Positions 37,501 to 52,136 of a stretch of 64,000 nt of DNA are shown here, in pieces. The DNA is from Balaenoptera acutorostrata (Eukaryota > Chordata > Mammalia > Artiodactyla > Balaenopteridae). The notes below the pieces were generated by a model. It was not told where the DNA came from and ran no database searches. It was given only the letters and a program-made list of their open reading frames with translations. The stretch covers positions 1 through 64,000 of the forward strand of contig NW_026646034.1 of the NCBI RefSeq assembly GCF_949987535.1. Reading direction: 5' to 3'. How positions within the stretch are numbered: the first letter of the stretch is position 1; each line of letters begins with the position of its first letter. The position numbers and the translations under genes were made by a program.

Positions 37501-40500
37501 TCTTATCATCACAATGTTCCATGACCGTGTCATCACAATGCTCCAGAATTCTTGTCATCACAATGCTCCAGAATTCTTGTCATCACAATGTTCCATGACC
37601 GTGTCATCACAATGCTCCATGGCCCTTGTCATCACAATGCTCCAGAATTCTTGTCATCACAATGTTCCATGACTGTGTCATCACAATGCTCCATGGCCCT
37701 TGTCATCACAAAGCTCCAGAATACTTGTCATCACAATGTTCCATGACCGTGTCATCACAATGCTCCATGGCCCTTGTCAACACAATGCTCCAGAATTCTT
37801 GTCATCACAATGTTCCATGACCGTGTCATCACAATGCTCCAGAATTCTTGTCATCACAATGCTCCAGAATTCTTGTCATCACAATGTTCCATGACCGTGT
37901 CATCACAATGCTCCATGGCCCTTGTCATCACAATGCTCCAGAATTCTTGTCATCACAATGTTCCATGACCGTGTCATCACAATGCACCATGGCCCTTGTC
38001 ATCACAATGCTCCAGAATTCTTGTCATCACAATGTTCCATGACCGTGTCATCACAATGCTCCATAATTCTTGTCATCAAAATGTTCCATGACCGTGTCAT
38101 CACAATGCTCCAGAATTCTTGTCATCACAATGTTCCATGACCATGTCATCACAATGCTCCAGAATTTTTGTCATCACAATGCTCCAGAATTCTTGTCATC
38201 ACAATGTTCCATGACCGTGTCATCACAATGCTCCAGAATTCTTGTCATCACAATGCTCCAGAATTCTTGTCATCACAATGCTCCATGGCCCTGTTCATCA
38301 CAATGCTCCAGATTGCTTGTCATCACAAAGTTCCATGACCGTGTCATCACAATGCACCATGGCCCTTGTCATCACAATGCTCCAGAATTCTTGTCATCTC
38401 AATGTTCCATGACCGTGTCATCACAATGCTCCATGGCCCTTGTCATCACAATGCTCCAGAATTCTTGTCATCACAATGTTCCATGACCGTGTCATCACAA
38501 TGCTCCATGGCCCTTGTCAACACAATGCTCCAGAATTCTTGTCATCACAATGTTCCATGACCTTGTCATCACAATGCTCCAGAATTCTTGTCATCACAAT
38601 GTTCCATGACCGTGTCATCACAATGCTCCATGGCCATTGTCATCACAATGCTCCAGAATTCTTGTCATCACAATGCTCCATGGCCCTGTTCATCACAATG
38701 CTCCAGATTGCTTGTCATCACAAAGTTCCATGACCGTGTCATCACAATGCACCGTGGCCCTTGTCATCACAATGCTCCAGAATTCTTGTCATCACAATGT
38801 TCCATGACCGTGTCATCACAATGCTCCATGGCCCTTGTCATCACAATGCTCCAGAATTCTTGTCATCACAATGTTCCATGACCGTGTCATCACAATGCTC
38901 CATGGCCCTTGTCAACACAATGCTCCAGAATTCTTGTCATCACAATGTTAATTCTTGTCATCACAATGTTCCATGACCGTGTCATCACAATGCTCCATGG
39001 CCCTTGTCATCACAATGCTCCAGAATTCTTGTCATCACAATGTTCCATGACCGTGTCATCACAATGCTCCATAATTCTTGTCATCACAATGTTCCATGAC
39101 CGTGTCATCACAATGCTCCAGAATTCTTCTCATCACAATGCTCCAGAATTCTTGTCATCACAATGTTCCATGACCGTGTCATCACAATGCTCCATGGCCC
39201 TGGTCATCACAATGCTCCAGATTGCTTGTCATCACAAAGTTCCATGACCGTGTCATCACAATGCACCATGGCCCTTGTCATCACAATGCTCCAGAATTCT
39301 TGTCATCACAATGTTCCATGACCGTGTCATCACAATGCTCCATAATTCTTGTCATCAAAATGTTCCATGACCGTGTCATCACAATGCTCCAGAAATCTTG
39401 TCATCACAATGTTCCATGACCGTGTCATCACAATGCTCCAGAATTCTTGTCATCACAATGCTCCAGAATTCTTGTCATCACAATGTACCATGACCGTGTC
39501 ATCACAATGCTCCAGAATTCTTGTCATCACAATGCTCCAGAATTCTTGTCATCACAATGTTCCATGACCGTGTCATCACAATGCTCCATGGCCCTTGTCA
39601 TCACAATGCTCCAGAATTCTTGTCATCACAATGTTCCATGAATGTGTCATCACAATGCTCCATGGCCCTTGTCATCACAAAGCTCCAGAATACTTGTCAT
39701 CACAAAGTTCCATGACCGTGTCATCACAATGCTCCATGGCCCTTGTCAACACAATGCTCCAGAATTCTTGTCATCACAATGTTCCATGACCTTGTCATCA
39801 CAATGCTCCAGAATTCTTGTCATCACAATGTTCCATGACCGTGTCATCACAATGCTCCATGGCCCTTGTCATCACAATGCTCCAGAAATCTTGTCATCAC
39901 AATGTTCCATGACCGTGTCATCACAATGCTCCATGGCCCTTGTCATCACAATGCTCCAGAATTCTTGTCATCACAATGTTCCATGACCGTGTCATCACAA
40001 TGCTCCATGGCCCTTGTCATCACAATGCTCCAGAATTCTTGTCATCACAATGTTCCATGACCGTGTCATCACAATGCTCCAGAATTCTTGTCATCAAAAT
40101 GCTCCAGAATTCTTGTCATCACAATGTTCCATGACCGTGTCATCACAATGCTCCATGGCCATTGTCATTATAATGCTCCAGAATTATTGTCATCACAATG
40201 TTCCATGACCGTGTCATCACAATGCTCCATGGCCCTGTTCATCACAATGCTCCAGATTGCTTGTCATCACAAAGTTCCATGACCGTGTCATCACAATGCA
40301 CCATGGCCCTTGTCATCACAATGCTCCAGAATTTTTGTCATCACAATGTTCCATGACCGTGTCATCACAATGCTCCAGAATTCTTGTCATCACAATGCTC
40401 CAGAATTCTTGTCATCACAATGTTCGATGACCTTGTCATCACAATGCTCCATGGCCCTTGTCATGACAATGCTCCAGAATTCTTGTCATCACAATGTTCC

Positions 40501-43500
40501 ATGACCTTCTCATCACAATGCTCCAGAATTCTTGTCATCACAAAGTTCCATGACCGTGTCATCACAATGCTCCATGGCCCTTGTCATCACAATGCTGCAG
40601 AATTCTTTTCATCACAATGTTCCATGACCGTGTCATCACAATGCTCCATGGCCCTTGTCATCACAATGCTCCAGAATTCTTGTCATCACAATGTTCCATG
40701 ACCGTGTCATCACAATGCTCCATGGCCCTTGTCATCACTATTCTCCAGAATTCTTGTCATCACAATGTTCCATGACCGTGTCATCACAATGCTCCAGAAT
40801 ACTTGTCATCACAATGCTCCAGAATTCTTGTCATCACAATGTTCCATGACCGTGTCATCACAATGCTCCATGACGCTGGTCATCACAATGCTCCAGATTG
40901 CTTGTCATCACAAAGTTCCATGACTGTGTCATCACAATGCACCATGGCCCTTGTCATCACAATGCTCCAGAATTCTTGTCATCACAATGTTCCATGACCG
41001 TGTCATCACAATGCTCCATGGCCCTTGTCATCACAATGCTCCAGAATTCTTGCCATCACAATGTTCCATGACCGTGTCATCACAATGCTCCATAATTCTT
41101 ATCATCACAATGTTCCATGACCGTGTCATCACAATGCTCCAGAATTCTTGTCATCACAATGCTCCAGAATTCTTGTCATCACAATGTTCCATGACCGTGT
41201 CATCACAATGCTCCATGGCCCTGGTCATCACAATGCTTCAGATTGCTTGTCATCACAAAGGTCCATAACCGTGTCATCACAATGCACCATGGCCCTTGTC
41301 ATCACAATGCTCCCGAATTCTTGTGAACACAATGTTCCATGACCGTGTCATCACAATGCTCCATAATTCTTGTCATCAAAATGTACCATGACCGTGTCAT
41401 CACAATGCTCCAGAATTCTTGTCATCACAATGTTCCATGATCGTGTCATCACAATGCTCCAGAATTTTTGTCATCACAATGCTCCAGAATTCTTGTCATC
41501 ACAATGTTCCATGACCGTGTCATCACAATGCTCCAGAATTTTTGTCATCACAATGCTCCAGAATTCTTGTCATCACAATGCTCCAGAATTCTTGTCATCA
41601 CAAAGTTCCATGACCGTGTCATCACAATGCACCATGGCCCTTGTCATCACAATGCTCCAGAATTCTTGTCATCACAATGTTCCATGACCGTGTCATCACA
41701 ATGCTCCATGGCCCTTGTCATCACAATGCTCCAGAATTCTTGTCATCACAATGTTCCATGACCGTGTCATCACAATGCTCCAGAATTCTTGTCATCATAA
41801 TGCTCCAGAATTCTTGTCATCACAATGTTCCATGACCGTGTCATCACAATGCTCCATGGCCCTGGTCATCACAATGCTCCAGATTGCTTGTCATCACAAA
41901 GATCCATGACCGTGTCATCACAATGCACCATGGCCCTTGTCATCACAATGCTCCAGAATTCTTGTCATCACAATGTTCCATGACCGTGTCATCACAATGC
42001 TCCAGAATTCTTGTCATCACAATGCTCCAGAATTCTTGTCATCACAATGTTCCATGACCGTGTCATCACAATGCTCCAGAATTCTTGTCATCACAATGCT
42101 CCAGAATTCTTGTCATCACAATGTTCCATGACCGTGTCATCACAATGCTCCATGGCCCTGGTCATCACAATGCTCCAGATTGCTTGTCATCACAAAGATC
42201 CATGACCGTGTCATCACAATGCACCATGGCCCTTGTCATCACAATGCTCCAGAATTCTTGTCATCACAATGTTCCATGACCGTGTCATCACAATGCTCCA
42301 TAATTCTTGTCATCAAAATGTTCCATGACCGTGTCATCACAATGCTCCAGAATTCTTGTCATCACAATGTTCCATGACCATGTCATCACAATGCTCCAGA
42401 ATTTTTGTCATCACAATGCTCCAGAATTCTTGTCATCAAAATGTTCCATGACCGTGTCATCACAATGCTCCAGAATTCTTGTCATCACAATGCTCCAGAA
42501 TTCTTGTCATCACAATGCTCCATGGCCCTGTTCATCACAATGCTCCAGATTGCTTGTCATCACAAAGTTCCATGACCGTGTCATCACAATGCACCATGGC
42601 CCTTGTCATCACAATGCTCCAGAATTCTTGTCATCTCAATGTTCCATGACCGTGTCATCACAATGCTCCATGGCCCTTGTCATCACAATGCTCCAGAATT
42701 CTTGTCATCACAATGTTCCATGACCGTGTCATCACAATGCTCCATGGCCCTTGTCAACACAATGCTCCAGAATTCTTGTCATCACAATGTTCCATGACCT
42801 TGTCATCACAATGCTCCAGAATTCTTGTCATCACAATGTTCCATGACCGTGTCATCACAATGCTCCATGGCACTTGTCATCACAATGCTCCAGAATTCTT
42901 GTCATCACAATGCTCCATGGCCCTGTTCATCACAATGCTCCAGATTGCTTGTCATCACAAAGTTCCATGACCGTGTCATCACAATGCACCATGGCCCTTG
43001 TCATCACAATGCTCCAGAATTCTTGTCATCACAATGTTCCATGACCGTGTCATCACAATGCTCCATGGCCCTTGTCATCACAATGCTCCAGAATTCTTGT
43101 CATCACAATGTTCCATGACCGTGTCATCACAATGCTCCATGGCCCTTGTCAACACAATGCTCCAGAATTCTTGTCATCACAATGTTCCATGACCTTGTCA
43201 TTACAATGCTCCAGAATTCTTGTCATCACAATGTTCCATGACCGTGTCATCACAATGCTCCATGGCCCTTGTCATCACAATGCTCCAGAATTCTTGTCAT
43301 CACAATGTTCCATGACCGTGTCATCACAATGCTCGATAATTCTTGTCATCACAATGTTCCATGACCGTGTCATCACAATGCTCCAGAATTCTTCTCATCA
43401 CAATGCTCCAGAATTCTTGTCATCACAATGTTCCATGACCGTGTCATCACAATGCTCCATGGCCCTGGTCATCACAATGCTCCAGATTGCTTGTCATCAC

Positions 43501-44602
43501 AAAGTTCCATGACCGTGTCATTACAATGCACCATGGCCCTTGTCATCACAATGCTCCAGAATTCTTGTCATCACAATGTTCCATGACCGTGTCATCACAA
43601 TGCTCCATAATCCTTGTCATCAAAATGTTCCATGACCGTGTCATCACAATGCTCCAGAATTCTTGTCATCACAATGTTCCATGACCGTGGCATCACAATG
43701 CTCCATAATTCTTGTCATCAAAATGTTCCATGACCGTGTCATCACAATGCTCCAGAAATGTTGTCATCACAATGTTCCATGACCGTGTCATCACAATGCT
43801 CCAGAATTCTTGTCATCACAATGCTCCAGAATTCTTGTCATCACAATGTTCCATGACCGTGTCATCACAATGCTCCATGGCCCTTGTCATCACAATGCTC
43901 CAGAATTCTTGTCATCACAATGTTCCATGACTGTGTCATCACAATGCTCCATGGCCCTTGTCATCACAAAGCTCCAGAATACTTGTCCTCACAATGTTCC
44001 ATGACCGTGTCATCACAATGCTCCATGGCCCTTGTCAACACAATGCTCCAGAATTCTTGTCATCACAATGTTCCATGACCTTGTCATCACAATGCTCCAG
44101 AATTCTTGTCATCACAATGTTCCATGACCGTGTCATCACAATGCTCCATGGCCCTTGTCATCACAATGCTCCAGAAATCTTGTCATCACAATGTTCCATG
44201 ACCGTGTCATCACAATGCTCCATGGCCCTTGTCATCACAATGCTCCAGAATTCTTGTCATCACAATGTTCCATGACCGTGTCATCACAATGCTCCATGGC
44301 CCTTGTCATCACAATGCTCCAGAATTCTTGTCATCACAATGTTCCATGACCGTGTCATCACAATGCTCCAGAATTCTTGTCATCACAATGCTCCAGAATT
44401 CTTGTCATCACAATGTTCCATGACCGTGTCATCACAATGCTCCATGGCCCTTGTCATCACAATGCTCCAGAATTCTTGTCATCACAATGTTCCATGACCG
44501 TTTCATCACAATGCTCCATAATTCTTGTCATCACAATGTTCCATGACCGTGTCATCACAATGCTCCAGAATTCTTGTCATCACAATGTTCCATGACCGTG
44601 TC
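37501..44602. repeat. Array with two related stretches 4.2 kb apart
   Basis: About 38.0-38.94 kb recurs at about 42.2-43.2 kb (offset 4,237). After a 28-nt deletion at 38,949 the offset becomes 4,265. After a four-monomer (98-nt) loss in the first copy and a 74-nt loss in the second it is 4,289 for about 39.5-40.1 kb against 43.8-44.4 kb. About 37,550-37,890 also matches 43,810-44,150 (offset 6,258), and about 40,150-41,860 matches 46,308-48,018 (offset 6,158). All of it is satellite. Confidence 0.75.
38939..38959 (+). repeat. 21-nt chimeric monomer at an out-of-register deletion
   Basis: The head of an A monomer (ATCACAATGTT) is joined directly to the tail of a B monomer (AATTCTTGTC). The sister copy near 43,190 has the complete A and B monomers. 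Exactly 28 nt has been lost here, which is not a whole number of monomers, and I see no obvious microhomology at the junction. Confidence 0.8.
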
Positions 44603-44946
44603 ATCACAATGCTACATGACCCTGGTCACAACATTTCTCCATGACCTTTGTCATCACAATGCTCTATATAGTTTTTCGTGACAATTCTAAATGAACACTT
44701 TAATCACTTTGCTTGCTGACCATTTTCATCACATTTCTCTATTTTCATTACAATTTCCCATGACCCCTTTCTTCACAATGCTCAATGATGCCTGTCATCA
44801 CAATGCTCAATGGCTTTTGTTATCGCAATGCTCCAGGACCAGTTTCATCACAATACTCCATCTCCCTTGTCATCACGGTGCACAATGAAACCTCTCATTA
44901 CAATGCTCCATGACACCTGTCATCACAATGCTCCATGGCCCTTGTC
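44603..44946 (+). repeat. Type I diverged-monomer block, copy 6
   Basis: This block differs from copies 1-5 by CTATTTTCATTAC, GCTCAATGATGCC, GTTATCGCAATG and GACACCTGTC. The CATTAC change is the type II form, which hints at gene conversion between the two block types. A type II block follows at 45,193, 590 nt from start to start. That is one 74-nt unit shorter than in copies 4 and 5. Confidence 0.9.
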
Positions 44947-45192
44947 ATCACAATGCTCCAGATTGCTTGTCATCACAAAGTTCCGTGACCGTGTCATCAC
45001 AATGCACCATGGCCCTTGTCATCACAATGCTCCAGAATTCTTGTCATCACAATGTTCCATGACCGTGTCATCACAATGCTCCATGGCCCTTGTGTCCACA
45101 AGGCTCCAGAATTCTAGTCATCACAATGTTCCATGACCGTGTCATCACAATGCTCCATAATTCTTTTCATCACAATGTTCCATGACCGTGTC

Positions 45193-45511
45193 ATCACAAT
45201 GTTACATGACCCTGGTCATCACAGTTCTCCATGACCTTTGTCATCACTATGCTCTATATAGTTTTTCATGACAATTCTAAATGACCACTTTAATCACTTT
45301 GCTTGCTGACCATTTTCATCACATTTCTCTATTGTCATTACAATTCCCCATGACCCCTTTCTTCACAATGCTCCATGATACCTGTCATCACAATGCTCAA
45401 TGGCTTTTGTTATTACAATGCTCCAGGACCAGTTTCATCACATTACTCCATCTCCCTTGTCATCACGGTGCACAATGTATAGATTCATTACAATGCTCCA
45501 TGGCCCTTGTC
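45193..45511 (+). repeat. Type II diverged-monomer block, copy 4
   Basis: It has CATGATACCTGTC and AATGTATAGATTCATT. The TGTATAG form is shared only with copy 6 at 62,308. It lies 590 nt after its type I partner. Confidence 0.9.
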
Positions 45512-48500
45512 ATCACAATGTTCCAGAATTCTTGTCATCACAATGTTCCATGACCTTGTCATCACAATGCTCCATGGCCCTTGTCATCACAATGCTCCAG
45601 AATTCTTGTCATCACAATGTTCCATGACCGTGTCATCACAATGCTCCATGGCCATTGTCATCACAATGCTCCAGATTTCTTGTCATCACAATGTTCCATG
45701 ACCGTGTCATCACAATGCTCCATAATTCTTGTCATCAAAATGTTCCATGACCGTGTCATCACAATGCTCCAGAATTCTTGTCATCACAATGTTCCATGAC
45801 CGTGTCATCACAATGCTCCATGGCCCTTGTCATCACAATGCTCCAGAATTCTTGTCATCACAATGTTCCATGACCGTGTAATCACAATGCTCCATGACCC
45901 TGGTCATCACAATGCTCCAGATTGCTTGTCATCACAAAGTTGCATGACTGTGTCATCACAAAGCACCATGGAACTTTTCATCACAATGCTCCAGAATTCT
46001 TGTCATCACAATGTTCCATGACCGTGTCATCACAATGCTCCATGGCCTTTGTCATCACAATTCTCCAGAATTCTTGTCATCACAATGTTCCATGACCGTG
46101 TCATCACAATGCTCCAAAATTCTTGTCATCACAATGTTCCATGAACGTGTCATCACAATGCTCCAGAATTCTTGTCATCAAAATGCTCCAGAATTCTTGT
46201 CATCACAATGTTCCATGACCGTGTCATCACAATGCTCCATGGCCATTGTCATCACAATTCTCCAGAATTCTTGTCATCACAATGTTCCATGGCCGTGTCA
46301 TCACAATGCTCCATGGCCATTGTCATTATAATGCTCCAGAATTATTGTCATCACAATGTTCCATGACCGTGTCATCACAATGCTCCATGGCCCTGTTCAT
46401 CACAATGCTCCAGATTGCTTGTCATCACAAAGTTCCATGACCGTGTCATCACAATGCACCATGGCCCTTGTCATCACAATGCTCCAGAATTTTTGTCATC
46501 ACAATGTTCCATGACCGTGTCATCACAATGCTCCAGAATTCTTGTCATCACAATGCTCCAGAATTCTTGTCATCACAATGTTCGATGACCGTGTCATCAC
46601 AATGCTCCATGGCCCTTGTCATGACAATGCTCCAGAATTCTTGTCATCACAATGTTCCATGACCTTGTCATCACAATGCTCCAGAATTCTTGTCATCACA
46701 TAGTTCCATGACCGTGTCATCACAATGCTCCATGGCCCTTGTCATCACAATGCTGCAGAATTCTTGTCATCACAATGTTCCATGACCGTGTCATCACAAT
46801 GCTCCATGGCCCTTGTCATCACAATGCTCCAGAATTCTTGTCATCACAATGTTCCATGACCGTGTCATCACAATGCTCCATGGCCCTTGTCATCACTATT
46901 CTCCAGAATTCTTGTCATCACAATGTTCCATGACCGTGTCATCACAATGCTCCAGAATACTTGTCATCACAATGCTCCAGAATTCTTGTCATCACAATGT
47001 TCCATGACCGTGTCATCACAATGCTCCATGACGCTGGTCATCACAATGCTCCAGATTGCTTGTCATCACAAAGTTCCATGACTGTGTCATCACAATGCAC
47101 CATGGCCCTTGTCATCACAATGCTCCAGAATTCTTGTCATCACAATGTTCCATGACCGTGTCATCACAATGCTCCATGGCCCTTGTCATCACAATGCTCC
47201 AGAATTCTTGCCATCACAATGTTCCATGACCGTGTCATCACAATGCTCCATAATTCTTATCATCACAATGTTCCATGACCGTGTCATCACAATGCTCCAG
47301 AATTCTTGTCATCACAATGCTCCAGAATTCTTGTCATCACAATGTTCCATGACCGTGTCATCACAATGCTCCATGGCCCTGGTCATCACAATGCTTCAGA
47401 TTGCTTGTCATCACAAAGGTCCATGACCGTGTCATCACAATGCACCATGGCCCTTGTCATCACAATGCTCCCGAATTCTTGTGAACACAATGTTCCATGA
47501 CCGTGTCATCACAATGCTCCATAATTCTTGTCATCAAAATGTTCCATGACCGTGTCATCACAATGCTCCAGAATTCTTGTCATCACAATGTTCCATGATC
47601 GTGTCATCACAATGCTCCAGAATTTTTGTCATCACAATGCTCCAGAATTCTTGTCATCACAATGTTCCATGACCGTGTCATCACAATGCTCCAGAATTTT
47701 TGTCATCACAATGCTCCAGAATTCTTGTCATCACAATGCTCCAGAATTCTTGTCATCATAAAGTTCCATGACCGTGTCATCACAATGCACCATGGCCCTT
47801 GTCATCACAATGCTCCAGAATTCTTGTCATCACAATGTTCCATGACCGTGTCATCACAATGCTCCATGGCCCTTGTCATCACAATGCTCCAGAATTCTTG
47901 TCATCACAATGTTCCATGACCGTGTCATCACAATGCTCCAGAATTCTTGTCATCACAATGCTCCGGAATTCTTGTCATCACAATGTTCCATGACCGTGTC
48001 ATCACAATGCTCCATGGCCCTTTTCATCACAATGCTCCAGATTTCTCATCATCACAATGTTCCATGACCGTGTCATCACAATGCTCCATAATTCTTTTCA
48101 TCAAAATGTTCCATGACCGTGTCATCACAATGCTCCAGAATTCTTGTCATCACAATGTTCCATGACCGTGTCATCACAATGCTCCAGAATTCTTGTCATC
48201 ACAATGCTCCAGAATTCTTTTCATCACAATGTTCCATGACCGTGTCATCACAATGCTCCATGGCACTTGTCATCACAATGCTCCAGAATTCTTGTCATCA
48301 CAATGCTCCAGATTTCTCATCATCACAATGTTCCATGACCGTGTCATCACAATGCTCCATAATTCTTTTCATCAAAATGTTCCATGACCGTGTCATCACA
48401 ATGCTCCAGAATTCTTGTCATCACAATGCTCCAGAATTCTTTTCATCACAATGTTCCATGACCGTGTCATCACAATGCTCCATGGCCCTTGTCATCACAA

Positions 48501-48640
48501 TGCTCCAGAATTCTTGTCATCACAATGTTCCATGACCGTGTCATCACAATGCTCCATATTTCTTGTCATCACAATGTTCCATGACCGTGTCATCACAATG
48601 CTCCAGAATTCTTGTCATCACAATGTTCCATGACCGTGTC

Positions 48641-48984
48641 ATCACAATGCTACATGACCCTGGTCACAACATTTCTCCATGACCTTTGTCATCACAATGC
48701 TCTATATAGTTTTTCGTGACAATTCTAAATGAACACTTTAATCACTTTGCTTGCTGACCATTTTCATCACATTTCTCTATTGTCTTTACAATTTCCCATG
48801 ACCCCTTTCTTCACAATGCTCCATGATGCCTGTCATCACAATACTCAAAGGCTTTTGTTATCACAATGCTCCAGGACCAGTTTCATCACAATACTCCATC
48901 TCCCTTGTCATCACGGTGCACAATGAAACCTCTCATTACAATGCTCCATGACACCTGTCATCACAATGCTCAATGGCCCTTGTC
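48641..48984 (+). repeat. Type I diverged-monomer block, copy 7
   Basis: This block is 4,038 nt after copy 6 and opens the second macro-unit. Its private change is ACTCAAAGGC near 48,845. It is paired with the type II block at 49,231 at 590 nt spacing. Confidence 0.9.
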
Positions 48985-49230
48985 ATCACAATGCTCCAGA
49001 TTGCTTGTCATCACAAAGTTCCGTGACCATGTCATCACAATGCACCATGGCCCTTGTCATCACAATGCTCCAGAATTCTGGTCATCACAATGTTCCATGA
49101 CCGTGTCATCACAATGCTCCATGGCCCTTGTCATCACAATGCTCCAGAATTCTAGTCATCACAATGTTCCATGACCGTGTCATCACAATGCTCCATAATT
49201 CTTGTCATCACAATGTTCCATGACCGTGTC

Positions 49231-49549
49231 ATCACAATGTTACATGACCCTGGTCATCACAGTTCTCCATGACCTTTGTCATCACTATGCTCTATATAGT
49301 TTTTCATGACAATTCTAAATGACCACTTTAATCACTTTGCTTGCTGACCATTTTCATCACATTTCTCTATTGTCATTACAATTCCCCATGACCCCTTTCT
49401 TCACAATGCTCCATGATGCCTGTCATCACAATGCTCAATGGCTTTTGTTATTACAATGCTCCAGGACCAGTTTCATCACATTACTCCATCTCCCTTGTCA
49501 TCACGGTGCACAATGAATAGTTTCATTACAATGCTCCATGGCCCTTGTC
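49231..49549 (+). repeat. Type II diverged-monomer block, copy 5
   Basis: This block has the AATGAATAGTTTCATT form of copies 1-3, although its macro-unit is otherwise close to the 44.6-kb one. The two block types have therefore not evolved strictly in step. Confidence 0.9.
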
Positions 49550-52136
49550 ATCACAATGCTCCAGAATTCTTGTCATCACAATGTTCCATGACCGTGTCAT
49601 CACAATGCTCCATGGCCCTTGTCATCACAATGCTCCAGAATTCTTGTCATCACAATGTTCCATGACCGTGTCATCACAATGCTCCATGGCCCTTGTCAAT
49701 ACAATGCTCCAGAATTCTTGTCATAACAATGTTCCATGACCTTGTCATCACAATGCTCCAGAATTCTTGTCATCACAATGTTCCATGACCGTGTCATCAC
49801 AATGCTCCATGGCCCTTGTCATCACAATGTTCCAGAATTCTTGTCATCACAATGTTCCATGACCGTGTCATCACAATGCTCCATGGCCCTTGTCATCACA
49901 ATGCTCCAGAATTCTTGTCATCACAATGTTCCATGACCGTGTCATCACAATGCTCCAGAATTCTTGTCATCACAATGTTCCATGACCGTGTCATCACAAT
50001 GCTCCATGGCCCTTGTCATCACAATGTTCCAGAATTCTTGTCATCACAATGTTCCATGACCGTGTCATCACAATGCTCCATGACCCTGGTCATCACAATG
50101 CTCCAGATTGCTTGTCATCACAAAGTTGCATGACTGTGTCATCACAAAGCACCATGGAACTTGTCATCACAATGCTCCAGAATTCTTGTCACCACAATGT
50201 TCCATGACCGTGTCATCACAATGCTCCATGGCCTTTGTCATCACAATTCTCCAGAATTATTGTCATCACAATGTTCCATGACCGTGTCATCACAATGCTC
50301 CAAAATTCTTGTCATCACAATGTTCCATGACCGTGTCATCACAATGCTCCAGAATTCTTGTCATCAAAATGCTCCAGAATTCTTGTCATCACAATGTTCC
50401 ATGACCGTGTCATCACAATGCTCCATGGCCATTGTCATCACAATTCTCCAGAATTCTTGTCATCACAATGTTCCATGGCCGTGTCATCACAATGCTCCAT
50501 GGCCATTGTCATTATAATGCTCCAGAATTATTGTCATCACAATGTTCCATGACCGTGTCATCACAATGCTCCATGGCCCTGTTCATCACAATGCTCCAGA
50601 TTGCTTGTCATCACAAAGTTCCATGACCGTGTCATCACAATGCACCATGGCCCTTGTCATCACAATGCTCCAGAATTTTTGTCATCACAATGTTCCATGA
50701 CCGTGTCATCACAATGCTCCAGAATTCTTGTCATCACAATGCTCCAGAATTCTTGTCATCACAATGTTCGATGACCGTGTCATCACAATGCTCCATGGCC
50801 CTTGTCATGACAATGCTCCAGAATTCTTGTCATCACAATGTTCCATGACCTTGTCATCACAATGCTCCAGAATTCTTGTCATCACAAAGTTCCATGACCG
50901 TGTCATCACAATGCTCCATGGCCCTTGTCATCACAATGCTGCAGAATTCTTGTCATCACAATGTTCCATGACCGTGTCATCACAATGCTCCATGGCCCTT
51001 GTCATCACAATGCTCCAGAATTCTTGTCATCACAATGTTCCATGACCGTGTCATCACAATGCTCCATGGCCCTTGTCATCACTATTCTCCAGAATTCTTG
51101 TCATCACAATGTTCCATGACCGTGTCATCACAATGCTCCAGAATTTTTGTCATCACAATGCTCCAGAATTCTTGTCATCACAATGCTCCAGAATTCTTGT
51201 CATCACAAAGTTCCATGACCGTGTCATCACAATGCACCATGGCCCTGGTCATCACAATGCTCCAGAATTCTTGTCATCACAATGTTCCATGACCGTGTCA
51301 TCACAATGCTCCATGGCCCTTCTCATCACAATGCTCCAGAATTCTTGTCATCACAATGTTCCATGACCGTGTCATCACAATGCTCCAGAATTCTTGTCAT
51401 CACAATGCTCCAGAATTCTTGTCATCACAATGTTCCATGACCATGTCATCACAATGCTCCATGGCCCTTGTCATCACAATGCTCCAGATTTCTCATCATC
51501 ACAATGTTCCATGACCGTGTCATCACAATGCTCCATAATTCTTTTCATCAAAATGTTCCATGACCGTGTCATCACAATGCTCCAGAATTCTTGTCATCAC
51601 AATGTTCCATGACCGTGTCATCACAATGCTCCAGAATTCTTGTCATCACAATGCTCCAGAATTCTTTTCATCACAATGTTCCATGACCGTGTCATCACAA
51701 TGCTCCATGGCACTTGTCATCACAATGCTCCAGAATTCTTGTCATCACAATGCTCCAGATTTCTCATCATCACAATGTTCCATGACCGTGTCATCACAAT
51801 GCTCCATAATTCTTTTCATCATAATGTTCCATGACCGTGTCATCACAATGCTCCAGAATTCTTGTCATCACAATGCTCCAGAATTCTTTTCATCACAATG
51901 TTCCATGACCGTGTCATCACAATGCTCCATGGCCCTTGTCATCACAATGCTCCAGAATTCTTGTCATCACAATGTTCCATGACCGTGTCATCACAATGCT
52001 CCATAATTCTTGTCATCACAATGTTCCATGACCGTGTCATCACATTGCTCCATAATTCTTGTCATCACAATGTTCCATGACCGTGTCATCACAATGCTCC
52101 AGAATTCTTGTCATCACAATGTTCCATGACCGTGTC

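Larger units (their letters stand above)
44603..48640. repeat. Macro-unit 1 (4,038 nt) opened by a type I block
   Basis: The order is type I block, short array, type II block at +590, then array with ATGACAATG, CTGCAGAATTC and ATCCCG-like rare monomers. It ends just before the next type I block at 48,641. About 45.8-47.0 kb recurs at offset 4,186 in macro-unit 2, and about 47.6-48.6 kb at offset 3,447. Confidence 0.78.
48641..52136. repeat. Macro-unit 2 (3,496 nt), 739 nt deleted relative to unit 1
   Basis: It has the same order as macro-unit 1, but the offset falls from 4,186 to 3,447 near 51,130. That is a loss of 739 nt, equal to 30 monomers (11 x 24 + 19 x 25). Near 52,030 an extra 49-nt A-D pair raises the offset to 3,496. 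Confidence 0.78.

Noticed and set aside
36581..37672. 363-residue open frame on the + strand
   Set aside because: It lies in the insertion-rich patch. Private one-base insertions shift the frame past TGA codons, sister copies do not have it, and the translation is just the monomer read in rotating frames.
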